64,000 nucleotides of DNA. Origin: Arthrobacter sp. StoSoilB20. Its GTDB lineage: Bacteria > Actinomycetota > Actinomycetes > Actinomycetales > Micrococcaceae. Shown in pieces: positions 1 to 8,645 of the stretch (position 1 is the first letter of the stretch; every line of letters starts with the position of its first letter). The DNA is taken from positions 2,356,001 to 2,420,000 of the forward strand of contig NZ_AP024651.1 of the NCBI RefSeq assembly GCF_019977295.1, written 5' to 3'. The position numbers were made by a program, and so were the translations under genes. The notes below the pieces were generated by a model that was not told the DNA's origin, ran no database searches, and saw only the letters and a list, made by a program, of their open reading frames with translations.

Positions 1-1101
1 AACGCCAAGCCGGTAGGCACGGGACCTTACACCGAGATTGACAGCTTCCAGGCCCAGTCCTTCGTGCTGACGAAGAACCCCCACTACTGGCAGCCGGAAA
101 AGCAGAAGATCGCAGGCATCAAGATGCTTGCTTTCGCAGGCAACGACGGCGCCAACCTCGCCGCTGCCAACGGAGATGTGGACTGGGCTCCGCAGTACAT
201 CCCGAACATAGAAAAGACCTTCGTTTCCAAGGACAAGGAACACCGCCAGTACTGGTTCCCGGCTACCGGCGCCATGATCAACTGGCAGCTGAACACCACC
301 AAAGCTCCGTTCAACGACGTTGATGTCCGCAAAGCACTGAGCATGGCCGTGGACCGTGACCAGGTCACCAAGATCGGCATGAGTGGCTACGCCAAGCCGG
401 CGGACTGCACCGGACTCTCCGGCAACTATGAGAAGTGGAAGAACCCCGCAGTCAAGGACAGCTGCACGTGGACCAACCATGACGTCCAGAAGGCCAACGA
501 GCTCCTGGACAAAGCGGGTTACCCCAAGGGTGCTGACGGGAAGCGCACTCTGAAGGACGGCAAGCCGTTCGAATTCAAGATCTCCGTGGGCGCAACGTCC
601 TCGGACTGGCTCTCCGTAGCCAATGTCATCGCACAGAACCTGGCCGAAGTTGGCGTGACGGCCAAGGTGGAATCCCCGGACTGGGCGGCAGTGGTTGCCG
701 GCTATGAGACAGGAGACTTCGACTCGGGCATTGTCTGGAGCGCGAACGACCCCAGCCCGTACAAGTACTTCAACACTTCCATGGGCACCGCCAGTGTGAA
801 GCCGGTAGGCACCAAGACGTTCGATAACTACCACCGCTTTGGCGATCCCAAGGCCGACGTCCTCCTTGCCGACTTCGCCGCAGAGGCCGACGAGTCCAAG
901 CAAAAGGACCTCGCCAACAAGCTGCAGGAAGAGTACAACGACGTCGCACCGCTGGTGCCGCTGTTCTCCGGCCCTGAATGGGGCGCCTTCAACGACACCC
1001 GCTTCACCGGATGGCCCACCGAAGAGAACCCCTACGCCACCCTCTCAGTGAAGTCGCCCACCACGGTCCTGGTTTTGACCACGCTGGAACCGCGCAAGTA
1101 G
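1..1101 (+). CDS. ABC transporter substrate-binding protein, family 5 (5' end outside window)
   Basis: The reading frame is open from base 1, so the start and signal peptide lie upstream. The visible 366 residues are the C-terminal two thirds of a family 5 (Opp/Dpp/Nik-type) extracellular solute-binding protein: a GTGPY turn, a KNPHYW motif, the APFNDVDVRKALSMAVDR segment and the usual C-terminal strand region. Such lipoproteins capture oligopeptides, oligosaccharides or metal chelates outside the membrane. The next genes are its permeases and ATPases, followed by two GH32 fructan hydrolases. I therefore infer a fructo-oligosaccharide or levan-derived ligand rather than peptide, but the ligand cannot be read from the sequence. 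Confidence 0.93.
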   Translation, partial: NAKPVGTGPYTEIDSFQAQSFVLTKNPHYWQPEKQKIAGIKMLAFAGNDGANLAAANGDVDWAPQYIPNIEKTFVSKDKEHRQYWFPATGAMINWQLNTTKAPFNDVDVRKALSMAVDRDQVTKIGMSGYAKPADCTGLSGNYEKWKNPAVKDSCTWTNHDVQKANELLDKAGYPKGADGKRTLKDGKPFEFKISVGATSSDWLSVANVIAQNLAEVGVTAKVESPDWAAVVAGYETGDFDSGIVWSANDPSPYKYFNTSMGTASVKPVGTKTFDNYHRFGDPKADVLLADFAAEADESKQKDLANKLQEEYNDVAPLVPLFSGPEWGAFNDTRFTGWPTEENPYATLSVKSPTTVLVLTTLEPRK

Positions 1102-1104
1102 TCC

Positions 1105-1220
1105 CCACCGCCGCCCTCACCTCGCTGCGCTTCGGCCAGGGAACCCGGGCGGCGTGGGCCCATCCACCGCCGCCCTCACCTCGCTGCGCTTCGGCCAGGG
1201 AACCCGGGCGGCGTGGGCCC
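1105..1220. repeat. 57-bp perfect direct duplication with internal inverted repeat
   Basis: Bases 1105-1161 and 1164-1220 are identical 57-bp units with a 59-bp period. Each unit starts with CGCCGCCC and ends with GGCGGCG-type sequence, so each can fold into a GC-rich stem. They lie between the stop of the binding-protein gene and the terminator-like hairpin at 1251. A few bases matching the unit start recur near 1224. They may be a REP-like element or an mRNA-stabilising structure at the 3' end of the binding-protein transcript. Confidence 0.9.
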
Positions 1221-1250
1221 CTGCCACCGGGTCATCTACGGCCTGGCATT

Positions 1251-1297
1251 GCACGCCCGGCGGGTTGGCCGCTAACCGGCCAACCCGCCGGGCGTGC
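1251..1297 (+). terminator. Strong stem-loop, intra-operon terminator or attenuator
   Basis: Two perfect 21-bp arms (1251-1271 and 1277-1297) flank a 5-nt loop and are followed by a pyrimidine-rich CCCCTTTCTTTCC tract. It sits 46 bp before the GTG of the first permease. It would be expected to stop or process much of the transcript, leaving the binding protein more abundant than the membrane components, a common arrangement in ABC operons. Confidence 0.82.
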
Positions 1298-1343
1298 CCC
1301 CTTTCTTTCCGCACTTTCCGCAATTCCCGAATGGAGGGAAACC

Positions 1344-2321
1344 GTGCGCTTCATCCTGCGCCGCCTGGGTTTCTACCTGATCGCCTTCTGGGCATCCATC
1401 ACCCTGAATTTCCTGCTTCCGCGGTTCATGCCCGGAGACCCCGTGTCCCGCATGTTTGCCCGCTCCCAGGACCGAATGCAGCCCGAACAAATCGAGGCCC
1501 TGCGAAAGCTGCTGGGTGTTGATGACCGGCCCATTTGGGAGCAATACATCAACTACATGCAGAACATCTTCACCGGGCAGATGGGTGTTTCCATTTCCCG
1601 TTTCCCCACGCCGGTTACCGAGGTCATCTCCTCGCAGATCGGATGGACGCTGTTGCTGGGCGGCACCGCGCTGGTGATTGCCGCCGTCGTGGGCAACCTG
1701 TTGGGGATCCTCGCTGCTTGGCGGCGCGGCGGCGCGATCGACTCGGCGCTTCCTCCATTGCTGGTTTTCATCGGCTCCTTCCCGTATTTCTGGCTGGCCA
1801 TGGGTGCGCTGTACCTGTTCGGGGTGGTGCTGGGGTGGTTCCCGATCCGTCATGCCTTCACTGACGGTTTGGAACCTGCTTTCACTTGGGAGTTCATTGG
1901 CGACGTCGGTGCCCACCTTGTGCTGCCGGCGTTGACGATCGTGCTGGTTTCCATTGGCGGCTGGATGCTGGGCATGCGGAACACCATGATTGCCACGAAC
2001 TCCGAGGACTACATCACCATGGCCGAGGCCAAGGGACTCCGTCCGGGACGAATCATGCTCCGCTACGCAGCACGCAACGCCATGCTGCCTTCAGTGACCA
2101 GCTTCGGCATGGGGCTGGGGTTTGTGGTGGGTGGTGCGCTGCTCACAGAGGTGGTTTTCGCCTACCCCGGTGTCGGCTACCAGCTGCTCAACGCCGTCCA
2201 GGGCCTTGACTATCCGCTCATGCAGGGCTTGTTCCTGACCATCACCGCCGCTGTGCTGCTTGCCAACTTCCTGGTGGACATCCTCTACGTCCGCCTCGAC
2301 CCGCGCGTGCGCAGCAACTAG
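1344..2321 (+). CDS. ABC transporter permease, DppB/OppB type
   Basis: This 325-residue integral membrane protein is the first permease of an Opp/Dpp-type importer. The GTG start is chosen because GGAGGG stands just upstream and the protein then opens with the normal first helix (FILRRLGFYLIAFW). The binding-protein-dependent transport signature with the EAA loop (EAKGLRPGRIMLRYAARNA) lies near residue 235 and would dock on an ATPase. It follows the binding-protein gene after the repeat and hairpin and precedes its partner permease by 10 bp. The frame is open further upstream, but that extension runs through the 57-bp repeats and the hairpin and is not credible. Confidence 0.93.
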   Translation: MRFILRRLGFYLIAFWASITLNFLLPRFMPGDPVSRMFARSQDRMQPEQIEALRKLLGVDDRPIWEQYINYMQNIFTGQMGVSISRFPTPVTEVISSQIGWTLLLGGTALVIAAVVGNLLGILAAWRRGGAIDSALPPLLVFIGSFPYFWLAMGALYLFGVVLGWFPIRHAFTDGLEPAFTWEFIGDVGAHLVLPALTIVLVSIGGWMLGMRNTMIATNSEDYITMAEAKGLRPGRIMLRYAARNAMLPSVTSFGMGLGFVVGGALLTEVVFAYPGVGYQLLNAVQGLDYPLMQGLFLTITAAVLLANFLVDILYVRLDPRVRSN

Positions 2322-2331
2322 AGGACTGACC

Positions 2332-3270
2332 ATGACAACCGCACTTTTGAAGCAGCCAACCACCACACCGGCTGTCCGCAAGCCCAACCGCAGCTTCATC
2401 CACGGCCTCATCAGCAACAAGAAAGCACTGACAGGCATGGCCGTGATGCTTATCTTCATAGCCTTGGCCTTGCTGGCGCCGGTGCTGTTCCCGGGAGACC
2501 CCTCGAGGATCACCGCGATGGCATCACTGGAACCATCGGCCGAGCACTGGCTGGGGACCACCGCCAAGGGACAGGACGTGCTCGCGCTGACCGTCCACGG
2601 TTCCCGCAGTTCCCTGTTCGTGGGACTGACCGTGGGCCTGGCATCGACCTTCATCGGCATCCTGGTCGGACTTGCCTCGGCTTACTTCGGCAAATTCATC
2701 GACGAGGCACTGTCCCTGGTGACCAACGTCTTCCTGCTCCTGCCCGGCCTGCCGCTGCTGGTCATCCTGGCCGCGTTCCTTCCGCCGGGCCTGGGCACCG
2801 TGATTCTGGTTCTGGTGGTCACCGGATGGGCCGGTTCGGCACGCGTCCTGCGCTCCCAGGCCCTCTCCATCCGATCCAAGGACTTCGTGGCCGCAGCCGT
2901 AGTCTCCGGCGAACGGGCAGGCCGGATCATGTTCCGCGAAATCCTGCCCAACATGGCCTCGATCGTCATGGGCACCCTGCTGGCATGCGTCATCTACGGA
3001 ATCGGAGCCCAAGCGGGCCTGGAATTCCTGGGCCTGGGCGATGTCAGCACGGTCTCGTGGGGCAACAACCTTTTCTGGGCCGGCAATGAAGGCGCGCTGC
3101 TCACCGGCAGTTGGTGGGTCTTTGTACCCTCCGGCGTGTGCATTGCCCTGGTTGCCTTCGCCCTCGCCCTCATCAACTACGCCGTCGATGAGGTTACCAA
3201 CCCGCGCCTGCGAAAGATCAAGACCCCCAAGACGTCAGCCGGCACCGCCGAAAGGAGCGCCGCCAAGTGA
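2332..3270 (+). CDS. ABC transporter permease, DppC/OppC type
   Basis: This 312-residue membrane protein is the second permease of the importer. It has an N-terminal OppC-type helix followed by about five more membrane segments. Its EAA loop (VVSGERAGRIMFREILPNMA) contacts the partner ATPase. The ATG start follows a GAGGAC ribosome site 10 bp after the first permease stop. The end overlaps the next ATPase start by 4 nt (GTGA), indicating translational coupling. Confidence 0.93.
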   Translation: MTTALLKQPTTTPAVRKPNRSFIHGLISNKKALTGMAVMLIFIALALLAPVLFPGDPSRITAMASLEPSAEHWLGTTAKGQDVLALTVHGSRSSLFVGLTVGLASTFIGILVGLASAYFGKFIDEALSLVTNVFLLLPGLPLLVILAAFLPPGLGTVILVLVVTGWAGSARVLRSQALSIRSKDFVAAAVVSGERAGRIMFREILPNMASIVMGTLLACVIYGIGAQAGLEFLGLGDVSTVSWGNNLFWAGNEGALLTGSWWVFVPSGVCIALVAFALALINYAVDEVTNPRLRKIKTPKTSAGTAERSAAK

Positions 3271-4229
3271 CCATTTCCCAGGTTTCCTTCGGCTCCCACG
3301 AACCCGTCCTTGAGGTCAAGGACCTCACGGTCAAGTACATCGGCGATACCAGGTCCACCACCGCCGTCGACCGTGTTTCCTTCAGCATCGGCACCGGTGA
3401 GGTATTCGGCCTCGCCGGAGAATCAGGGTGCGGAAAGTCCACCATCGCCAACTCGATCATGAGGCTCTTGAAGGACCCGGCCAAGATTGCCGGCGGCAGC
3501 ATTTCCTTCGGTGGCAAGGACGTCCTGGCCATGAGCCAGGAGGAGCTGCGGCGCTTCCGCTGGCAGGACGTGGCCATGGTCTTCCAATCGGCCATGAACT
3601 CGCTCAACCCGGTCCTGACCATCGGCGAACAGATCGTGGACATTTTCACCACCCACGCCGGCTACTCGCGGAAGGAATCGATGCGGCGTGCCGCCGGGTT
3701 GCTGGAGTTGGTCAGGATCGACCCCGCGCGGCTCAAGTCCTATCCGCACCAGCTCTCCGGTGGCATGCGCCAACGTGCCGTCATTGCCATGGCGGTTGCA
3801 CTCAAACCATCGCTGTTGATCCTGGATGAACCCACCACAGCACTTGACGTGGTGGTCCAGCAGGAGATCATGGCCCAAATCAAGGAACTGCAGCGGGAGC
3901 TGGGTTTCTCCGTCCTGTTCATCACGCACGATATGTCCCTCATGGTGGAACTCTCGCACCGCATGGCCGTCATGTACGGCGGCAGGATCGTGGAGACCGC
4001 CAAGGCCCAGGATGTCTACGCCAATCCCCGCCACCCCTACACACAAGCCCTGATGGGTGCGTTCCCGCCGCTCACCGGACCACGGGTTCCACTGACCGGA
4101 CTGCCCGACGGCGTGAAGTTCCGCAACATCCCGGACCTCACCGAGGCCGCCCCCGGCCATTTTGTGGCCCCCTTCGGTGCCGGCACGCCAGTGATCGAAC
4201 CCGCCAACCTGGAAGGAGTCGCGCTGTGA
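3267..4229 (+). CDS. ABC transporter ATP-binding protein, OppD/DppD type
   Basis: This 320-residue cytoplasmic ATPase powers the importer. Walker A (GESGCGKST), the signature LSGGMRQR, Walker B (LLILDEPTTALD) and the switch histidine in THDMS are all intact. The NPRHPYTQALMGAFP segment is typical of the C-terminal extension of Opp-family ATPases. Its GTG start overlaps the preceding permease stop, and its end overlaps the next ATPase start by 4 nt. It should pair with that second ATPase as a heterodimer. Confidence 0.94.
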   Translation: MTISQVSFGSHEPVLEVKDLTVKYIGDTRSTTAVDRVSFSIGTGEVFGLAGESGCGKSTIANSIMRLLKDPAKIAGGSISFGGKDVLAMSQEELRRFRWQDVAMVFQSAMNSLNPVLTIGEQIVDIFTTHAGYSRKESMRRAAGLLELVRIDPARLKSYPHQLSGGMRQRAVIAMAVALKPSLLILDEPTTALDVVVQQEIMAQIKELQRELGFSVLFITHDMSLMVELSHRMAVMYGGRIVETAKAQDVYANPRHPYTQALMGAFPPLTGPRVPLTGLPDGVKFRNIPDLTEAAPGHFVAPFGAGTPVIEPANLEGVAL

Positions 4230-5320
4230 GCCACTCTGTCATGACCCCGCGGCCGGAGACCCTGACCGGCAGCCCTGCCTTGGAAATCCGCGGCCTGGGA
4301 AAGTCGTTCCCGGTGGGCGGCCTGTTCTCCCGTGACTCTGTACGCGCTTTGCACGGCGTCGACTTGACCCTTGGCCGCGGTGAAATCGTGGCGCTGGTGG
4401 GGGAGTCAGGTTCGGGCAAGAGCACTTTGGCCCGCTGTGTGGCAAGGCTCGAGAAGCCAACCGCAGGCGAAATCCTCATCGACGGCGTCGATGTCCTGAA
4501 GCGGGACAGGTTCCAGGCGTCACGGGCGTTTCGGTCCCAGCTCCAGATGGTCTTCCAGGACCCTTTCGGTTCCTTGAACCCTGCCCACAGGATCGAGCAC
4601 TTCCTGCAGCGTTCGCTGGCGATCCACGGCAAGGCCGGTAAATCCGGTGACGAGGCCCGGCGGCGGCTTGAGGGACTCATGACAACTGTTGGCCTCGAGG
4701 CGGACATGTTGAACTCCTACCCGCACGAGCTCTCCGGTGGTCAGCGCCAACGTGTGGCAATTGCCCGGGCACTGGCCGTCGAACCTCAGGTCATCCTGGC
4801 CGATGAGCCCACCTCAATGCTCGATGTTTCCGTCAGGATCGGCGTGCTCAACCTCATGCGCAAGCTCCGGGACGAGCAAGGCATCTCCATGCTTTACATC
4901 ACCCATGACCTGGCATCGGCCCGCTACCTGGCTGACCGGACAGCAGTCATGTTCGCCGGTGAACTGGTGGAGGAAGGCGAATCGCTGGACCTGCTGGCAA
5001 ACCCTGCGCATCCATACACGCAGCTGCTGGTTTCAGCCGTTCCGGACCCGGCGCGGGCAGGCTCGTACGATCCCGTCCGCAGGGCGGCCCTGCGGCAGGC
5101 GGTCATGGCCTCAGCCCATTGCGCCTTCGATGGTGACCCGAACCAGGCCTGCTCCGCCAACGAGCCCGTCCGCCATCAAGTGGGGGACCCCGAAAACCAG
5201 CACTGGGTGCGCTGCCACCTCTACCGCCCGTGGGCAGCTGCCGGTGGCCATGCACTGGCGGGTGAACCGGCCCAACCCAGCCACCCGACGTCGACCATTC
5301 AAGAAGAGGCCTCAGCATGA
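4226..5320 (+). CDS. ABC transporter ATP-binding protein, OppF/DppF type
   Basis: This 364-residue ATPase is the second nucleotide-binding subunit. Walker A is GESGSGKST, the signature is LSGGQRQR, and Walker B is VILADEPTSMLD, with Met in place of the usual Ala before LD. The C-terminal tail carries spaced cysteines (HCAFDGDPNQACS... VRCHLYRP), as in many OppF/DppF proteins. It starts with GTG overlapping the first ATPase and ends in an ATGA overlap with the GH32 gene. Transport and fructan hydrolysis are therefore translated as one coupled unit. Confidence 0.93.
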   Translation: MSHSVMTPRPETLTGSPALEIRGLGKSFPVGGLFSRDSVRALHGVDLTLGRGEIVALVGESGSGKSTLARCVARLEKPTAGEILIDGVDVLKRDRFQASRAFRSQLQMVFQDPFGSLNPAHRIEHFLQRSLAIHGKAGKSGDEARRRLEGLMTTVGLEADMLNSYPHELSGGQRQRVAIARALAVEPQVILADEPTSMLDVSVRIGVLNLMRKLRDEQGISMLYITHDLASARYLADRTAVMFAGELVEEGESLDLLANPAHPYTQLLVSAVPDPARAGSYDPVRRAALRQAVMASAHCAFDGDPNQACSANEPVRHQVGDPENQHWVRCHLYRPWAAAGGHALAGEPAQPSHPTSTIQEEASA

Positions 5321-6867
5321 CTGAATTGACCCACCCGTTCGCCACCGTTCCGCAGGAGGAACTGGTGGCCCGCGCTGAAGCCGATCCCCTCAGGCCGCGC
5401 TTCCACTTTGTCTCCCCGGCCGGTTGGCTTAACGATCCCAATGGCGTCAGCCAGTGGGACGGCACCTACCACCTCTTTTACCAGTACAACCCTGAGGGTG
5501 CCTTCCACCACCGGATCCAGTGGGGGCACGCCACCAGCACCGACCTGGTCAGTTGGGAGGACCAACCTGTTGCCTTGGAGCCCTCCGCGGGACCGGACGC
5601 TGAAGGTTGCTGGTCCGGGGTGTTGGTCAACGACGGCGGTACGCCCACCCTGGTGTACTCCGGACGGTCCAACGACAGGGAGCTGCCCTGCGTCGCTGTA
5701 GGTTCCGCGGACCTGATGAGCTGGACCAAAGATCCCCAAAACCCCGTCATTGCCGCACCGCCCGTTGGGGTGGACATCACCGCCTACCGCGATCACTGTG
5801 TGTGGCGGGAGGGCTCTGTGTGGCGTCAACTGGTGGGTTCGGGAATCCGGCACCGCGGCGGCACGGCGTTTTTGTATGAATCAGAGGATCTCCGGTCCTG
5901 GAACTATGTGGGACCGTTGGTCATCGGCGATGCTTCCCAAGGTGATCCATCGGACACGGACTGGACCGGGACCATGTGGGAATGCGTAGACCTCTTCCGT
6001 GCAGGGACGGGATCGCTGGGTTCGGCACCTGCCGGCAACTCGCCAGATGTGCTGGTCTTTTCAGCCTGGGACGACGGCGAAACCCGCCACCCGCTGTACT
6101 GGACCGGCCGCTACGCCGGGGATGCCTTCGAGCCCGAGGCACTGCACCGGCTGGACTACGGAGGGCGGTTCTTCTACGCGCCCCAGTCATTCCAGGATGA
6201 GGCGGGCCGGCGGATCATGTTCGGCTGGATGCAGGAAGGGCGAAGCGACGCAGCCATGGTTGAGGCCGGCTGGTCCGGAGTGATGAGCCTGCCCCGGGTC
6301 ACCACCGTGGGGCAGGACGGAACCCTGGAGTTCGCGCCGGTCCCCGAAATCGACAAGCTGCGCAAGAACCACGCCAGCGTGCCGGCCCAGGTGCTGGTGG
6401 GGCATGGAACGCCGTTGGATACGGGTGTGTCAGGGAACCAACTGGACCTTGAACTGGAGCTGCAACTCGCGCCAGGAGGGGAGCTGAGGCTGGGAATCCT
6501 CGCGTCCCCGGACGGCGCCGAGGAGACGGTGATCGTGCTGGACCGCCCGGCTGATGAAACGCTGGACGGCACCCTCCGCCTTGACCGCACCCGTAGCAGC
6601 CTGGACCCGTTGGTGGATGTGGAGGACAAGTCCGGACCCCTGCCCATGGCGGAAGGCCGTGTCCGCCTGCGCGTGCTGGTGGACCGGTCCGCCGTCGAAA
6701 TTTTCGCCAACGGCAAGCCGCTCACTGCCCGGATCTACCCCACCCTCGGTGGCGGGAAGGTGAGCCTGGCTGCCAGCGAAGGTTCGGTGCGGTTGATTTC
6801 CTTTGATGCCTGGTCCATGGCCGGGATCTTCGAAGGCACCCGCAGCCTTTTGCCGGAAGGGAAGTGA
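5317..6867 (+). CDS. Glycoside hydrolase family 32, intracellular beta-fructosidase
   Basis: This 516-residue protein has no signal peptide, so it should act in the cytoplasm on imported fructosides. GH32 landmarks are present: WLNDPNG at about 37-43 with nucleophile Asp40, the transition-state Asp in RDH (about 158-160, a variant of the usual RDP), and WEC with acid/base Glu222. The five-bladed propeller is followed by a C-terminal beta-sandwich containing LRVLVDRSAVEIFANG. Sucrose, inulin or levan oligosaccharides are possible substrates. The start overlaps the upstream ATPase by 4 nt, which supports hydrolysis of what the transporter brings in. Confidence 0.93.
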   Translation: MTELTHPFATVPQEELVARAEADPLRPRFHFVSPAGWLNDPNGVSQWDGTYHLFYQYNPEGAFHHRIQWGHATSTDLVSWEDQPVALEPSAGPDAEGCWSGVLVNDGGTPTLVYSGRSNDRELPCVAVGSADLMSWTKDPQNPVIAAPPVGVDITAYRDHCVWREGSVWRQLVGSGIRHRGGTAFLYESEDLRSWNYVGPLVIGDASQGDPSDTDWTGTMWECVDLFRAGTGSLGSAPAGNSPDVLVFSAWDDGETRHPLYWTGRYAGDAFEPEALHRLDYGGRFFYAPQSFQDEAGRRIMFGWMQEGRSDAAMVEAGWSGVMSLPRVTTVGQDGTLEFAPVPEIDKLRKNHASVPAQVLVGHGTPLDTGVSGNQLDLELELQLAPGGELRLGILASPDGAEETVIVLDRPADETLDGTLRLDRTRSSLDPLVDVEDKSGPLPMAEGRVRLRVLVDRSAVEIFANGKPLTARIYPTLGGGKVSLAASEGSVRLISFDAWSMAGIFEGTRSLLPEGK

Positions 6868-6872
6868 CATCC

Positions 6873-8453
6873 ATGGAAAAATCCTCGAGCCTCTCCCGCC
6901 GCGGACTTCTCACAGGAGCCGGCGCGGCCGCATTGGGCGGTTCAATTGCATTGTCGGTTTCCACCGCGCAGGCCGGGCCCGGCGGACCTGGATCGGCAGA
7001 TGTCCCGCCGTCGAAAGGAAGATCGCGAATGCGTCCCGGCTATCATTTCAGCGTGCCGGACAACTGGAAGAACGATCCCCAGCGGCCCATCTACCTGGAC
7101 GGCGAGTACCACTACTACTACCTGTACAACGCCGATTACATCAACGGCGGTGGGGGTACGTCCTGGCGCCGGGCAACCACCACGGACCATGTCTCATTCC
7201 GGGACCAGGGTGTGGCGATACCGAAGTTCAGCAACGGCAATGGTGACTGCTGGTCCGGTTCCCTGGTGGTGGATGAGAAGAACACTGCCGGTTACGGGGC
7301 GGGTGCTGTCATAGCCCTGGTTACCCAGGCACCGGAAGGACGGCAAGCGCAGTACCTTTGGTACTCCACGGACAGGGGCCGCTCTTTCACCCCGGGAGGT
7401 CAAGCGCCGGTACTGCCCAACCCCGGCGTACATGATTTCCGTGATCCCAAAGTGATCTGGGACGGGGACCGGGGCCGGTGGTTCATGGCGAACGCCGAGG
7501 GCCGGAAACTCGGCTTTTACGCATCAAAGGACCTGCGGTCCTGGACACGCGTTGGCGAATTTGTGCGTGAGGACCTGGGGCTGCTTGAGTGTCCGGATAT
7601 TTTCAGGATGACAGCCGACGACGGCACCTCCCATTGGGTTCTTGGCACCAGCGCGAACGGCAAGGGCCGCGGACTGCCCGCAACGTACGCCTATTGGACC
7701 GGAGCTTTTGACGGCAATTCGTTCACCCCGGACCGGCCCGAACCCGAATGGCTCGACTATGGTTTCGACTTCTATGGCGCGGTTACCTACCCACACCACG
7801 ATTCCTCGGGCGCGGAGGATCCAACCCTGCGCAGGGCGATCGGCTGGGCAAATTTCTGGGACTACCCCCACAACACGCCAACGCTTGCCACCGATGGCTA
7901 CAACGGCGATGACATGATCGTCCGCGACATCCGGCTCAAGCGTGGAGGCAACGTCTACTACCTCGCCTCCGCGCCGACCTCTGCCGTGGGTGACCATGTC
8001 AGGCGCGAGCATCGACTCGGTGACGTGGTGGTGGCCGGCACCCACGACCTGGAGGTCCGGTCCCTGGCCGTCGACCTCAGCTGTGAGGTGGTGTGGGACC
8101 CGGCCTCGCCGCCTGCCAACCTTGGATTCGAAGTATGCAGGGCACCAGGTGGCGGCAGGCACGTCGCCGCGGGCGCCTTCCTGGGTGGTCCCTTCGCCTA
8201 CGTCAACCGCCGCCCCACGATCAACCCCACGGCCGGCGAAACCCAAACCCTGGTGGACCCTGCCGTGGGCAGTCTTGCGCTGCGCATCCTGGTGGATCGC
8301 ACCAGCGTGGAAATGTTCGTCGGTGACGGGCGCGTGGTCCATTCACATCGGGTATTTCCCCTTGAAGGCGATGACGGTATCCGCCTTTATGCCCATGAAG
8401 GATCGGCCACGTTCCGGAACCTGACCCTCCGGGAGCTCAAGGTCACCCCATAG
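6873..8453 (+). CDS. Tat-exported GH32 enzyme (levanase or levan fructotransferase-like)
   Basis: This 526-residue protein begins with a twin-arginine signal (SLSRRGLLTGAGAAALGG, then AQA cleavage region). The ATG is preferred over a GTG 9 nt upstream because GGAAGGGA is too close to the latter. The catalytic set is NDPQRP (nucleophile Asp68), FRDP (Asp191) and LECPD (acid/base Glu239), followed by a C-terminal sandwich. NDPQ rather than the invertase NDPNG is a variation I associate with actinobacterial levan-acting GH32 enzymes, including Arthrobacter levan fructotransferases. A role outside the cell producing levan oligosaccharides or difructose anhydride for the adjacent importer is inferred. 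Confidence 0.88.
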   Translation: MEKSSSLSRRGLLTGAGAAALGGSIALSVSTAQAGPGGPGSADVPPSKGRSRMRPGYHFSVPDNWKNDPQRPIYLDGEYHYYYLYNADYINGGGGTSWRRATTTDHVSFRDQGVAIPKFSNGNGDCWSGSLVVDEKNTAGYGAGAVIALVTQAPEGRQAQYLWYSTDRGRSFTPGGQAPVLPNPGVHDFRDPKVIWDGDRGRWFMANAEGRKLGFYASKDLRSWTRVGEFVREDLGLLECPDIFRMTADDGTSHWVLGTSANGKGRGLPATYAYWTGAFDGNSFTPDRPEPEWLDYGFDFYGAVTYPHHDSSGAEDPTLRRAIGWANFWDYPHNTPTLATDGYNGDDMIVRDIRLKRGGNVYYLASAPTSAVGDHVRREHRLGDVVVAGTHDLEVRSLAVDLSCEVVWDPASPPANLGFEVCRAPGGGRHVAAGAFLGGPFAYVNRRPTINPTAGETQTLVDPAVGSLALRILVDRTSVEMFVGDGRVVHSHRVFPLEGDDGIRLYAHEGSATFRNLTLRELKVTP

Positions 8454-8493
8454 ACCGATGCTGAGCCGGTGACGGCTGGCCAGCGTCCAACGA

Positions 8494-8531
8494 CAAAGGG
8501 CAGGACCACCTTCCTGGTGGCCCTGCCCTTT
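8494..8531. terminator. Bidirectional terminator between convergent genes
   Basis: Two 17-nt arms (8494-8510 and 8515-8531 region) pair at all but one position around a short TTCCT loop. The arms begin CAAAGGG and end CCCTTTG. It stands 40 bp after the secreted GH32 stop, facing the carrier gene that ends at 8646. The A-rich and T-rich ends would serve either direction. Bases 8532-8645 show no gene. Confidence 0.8.
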
Positions 8532-8645
8532 GCTGCGTAGGGTGCGTTTCCTGCGCCCGCGGTTCGGGCTTCCTGTTGCGATGGTGTGCAGGTGCCGTCC
8601 CCTACGCATGCCGAACTCTTCTTCGGCAGTCCATGAGGTCCTGGA

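Noticed and set aside
978..1343. In-frame upstream extension of the first permease gene (and a shorter overlapping frame at 1154)
   Set aside because: It covers the 57-bp repeats and hairpin; the protein homology and ribosome site begin at 1344.
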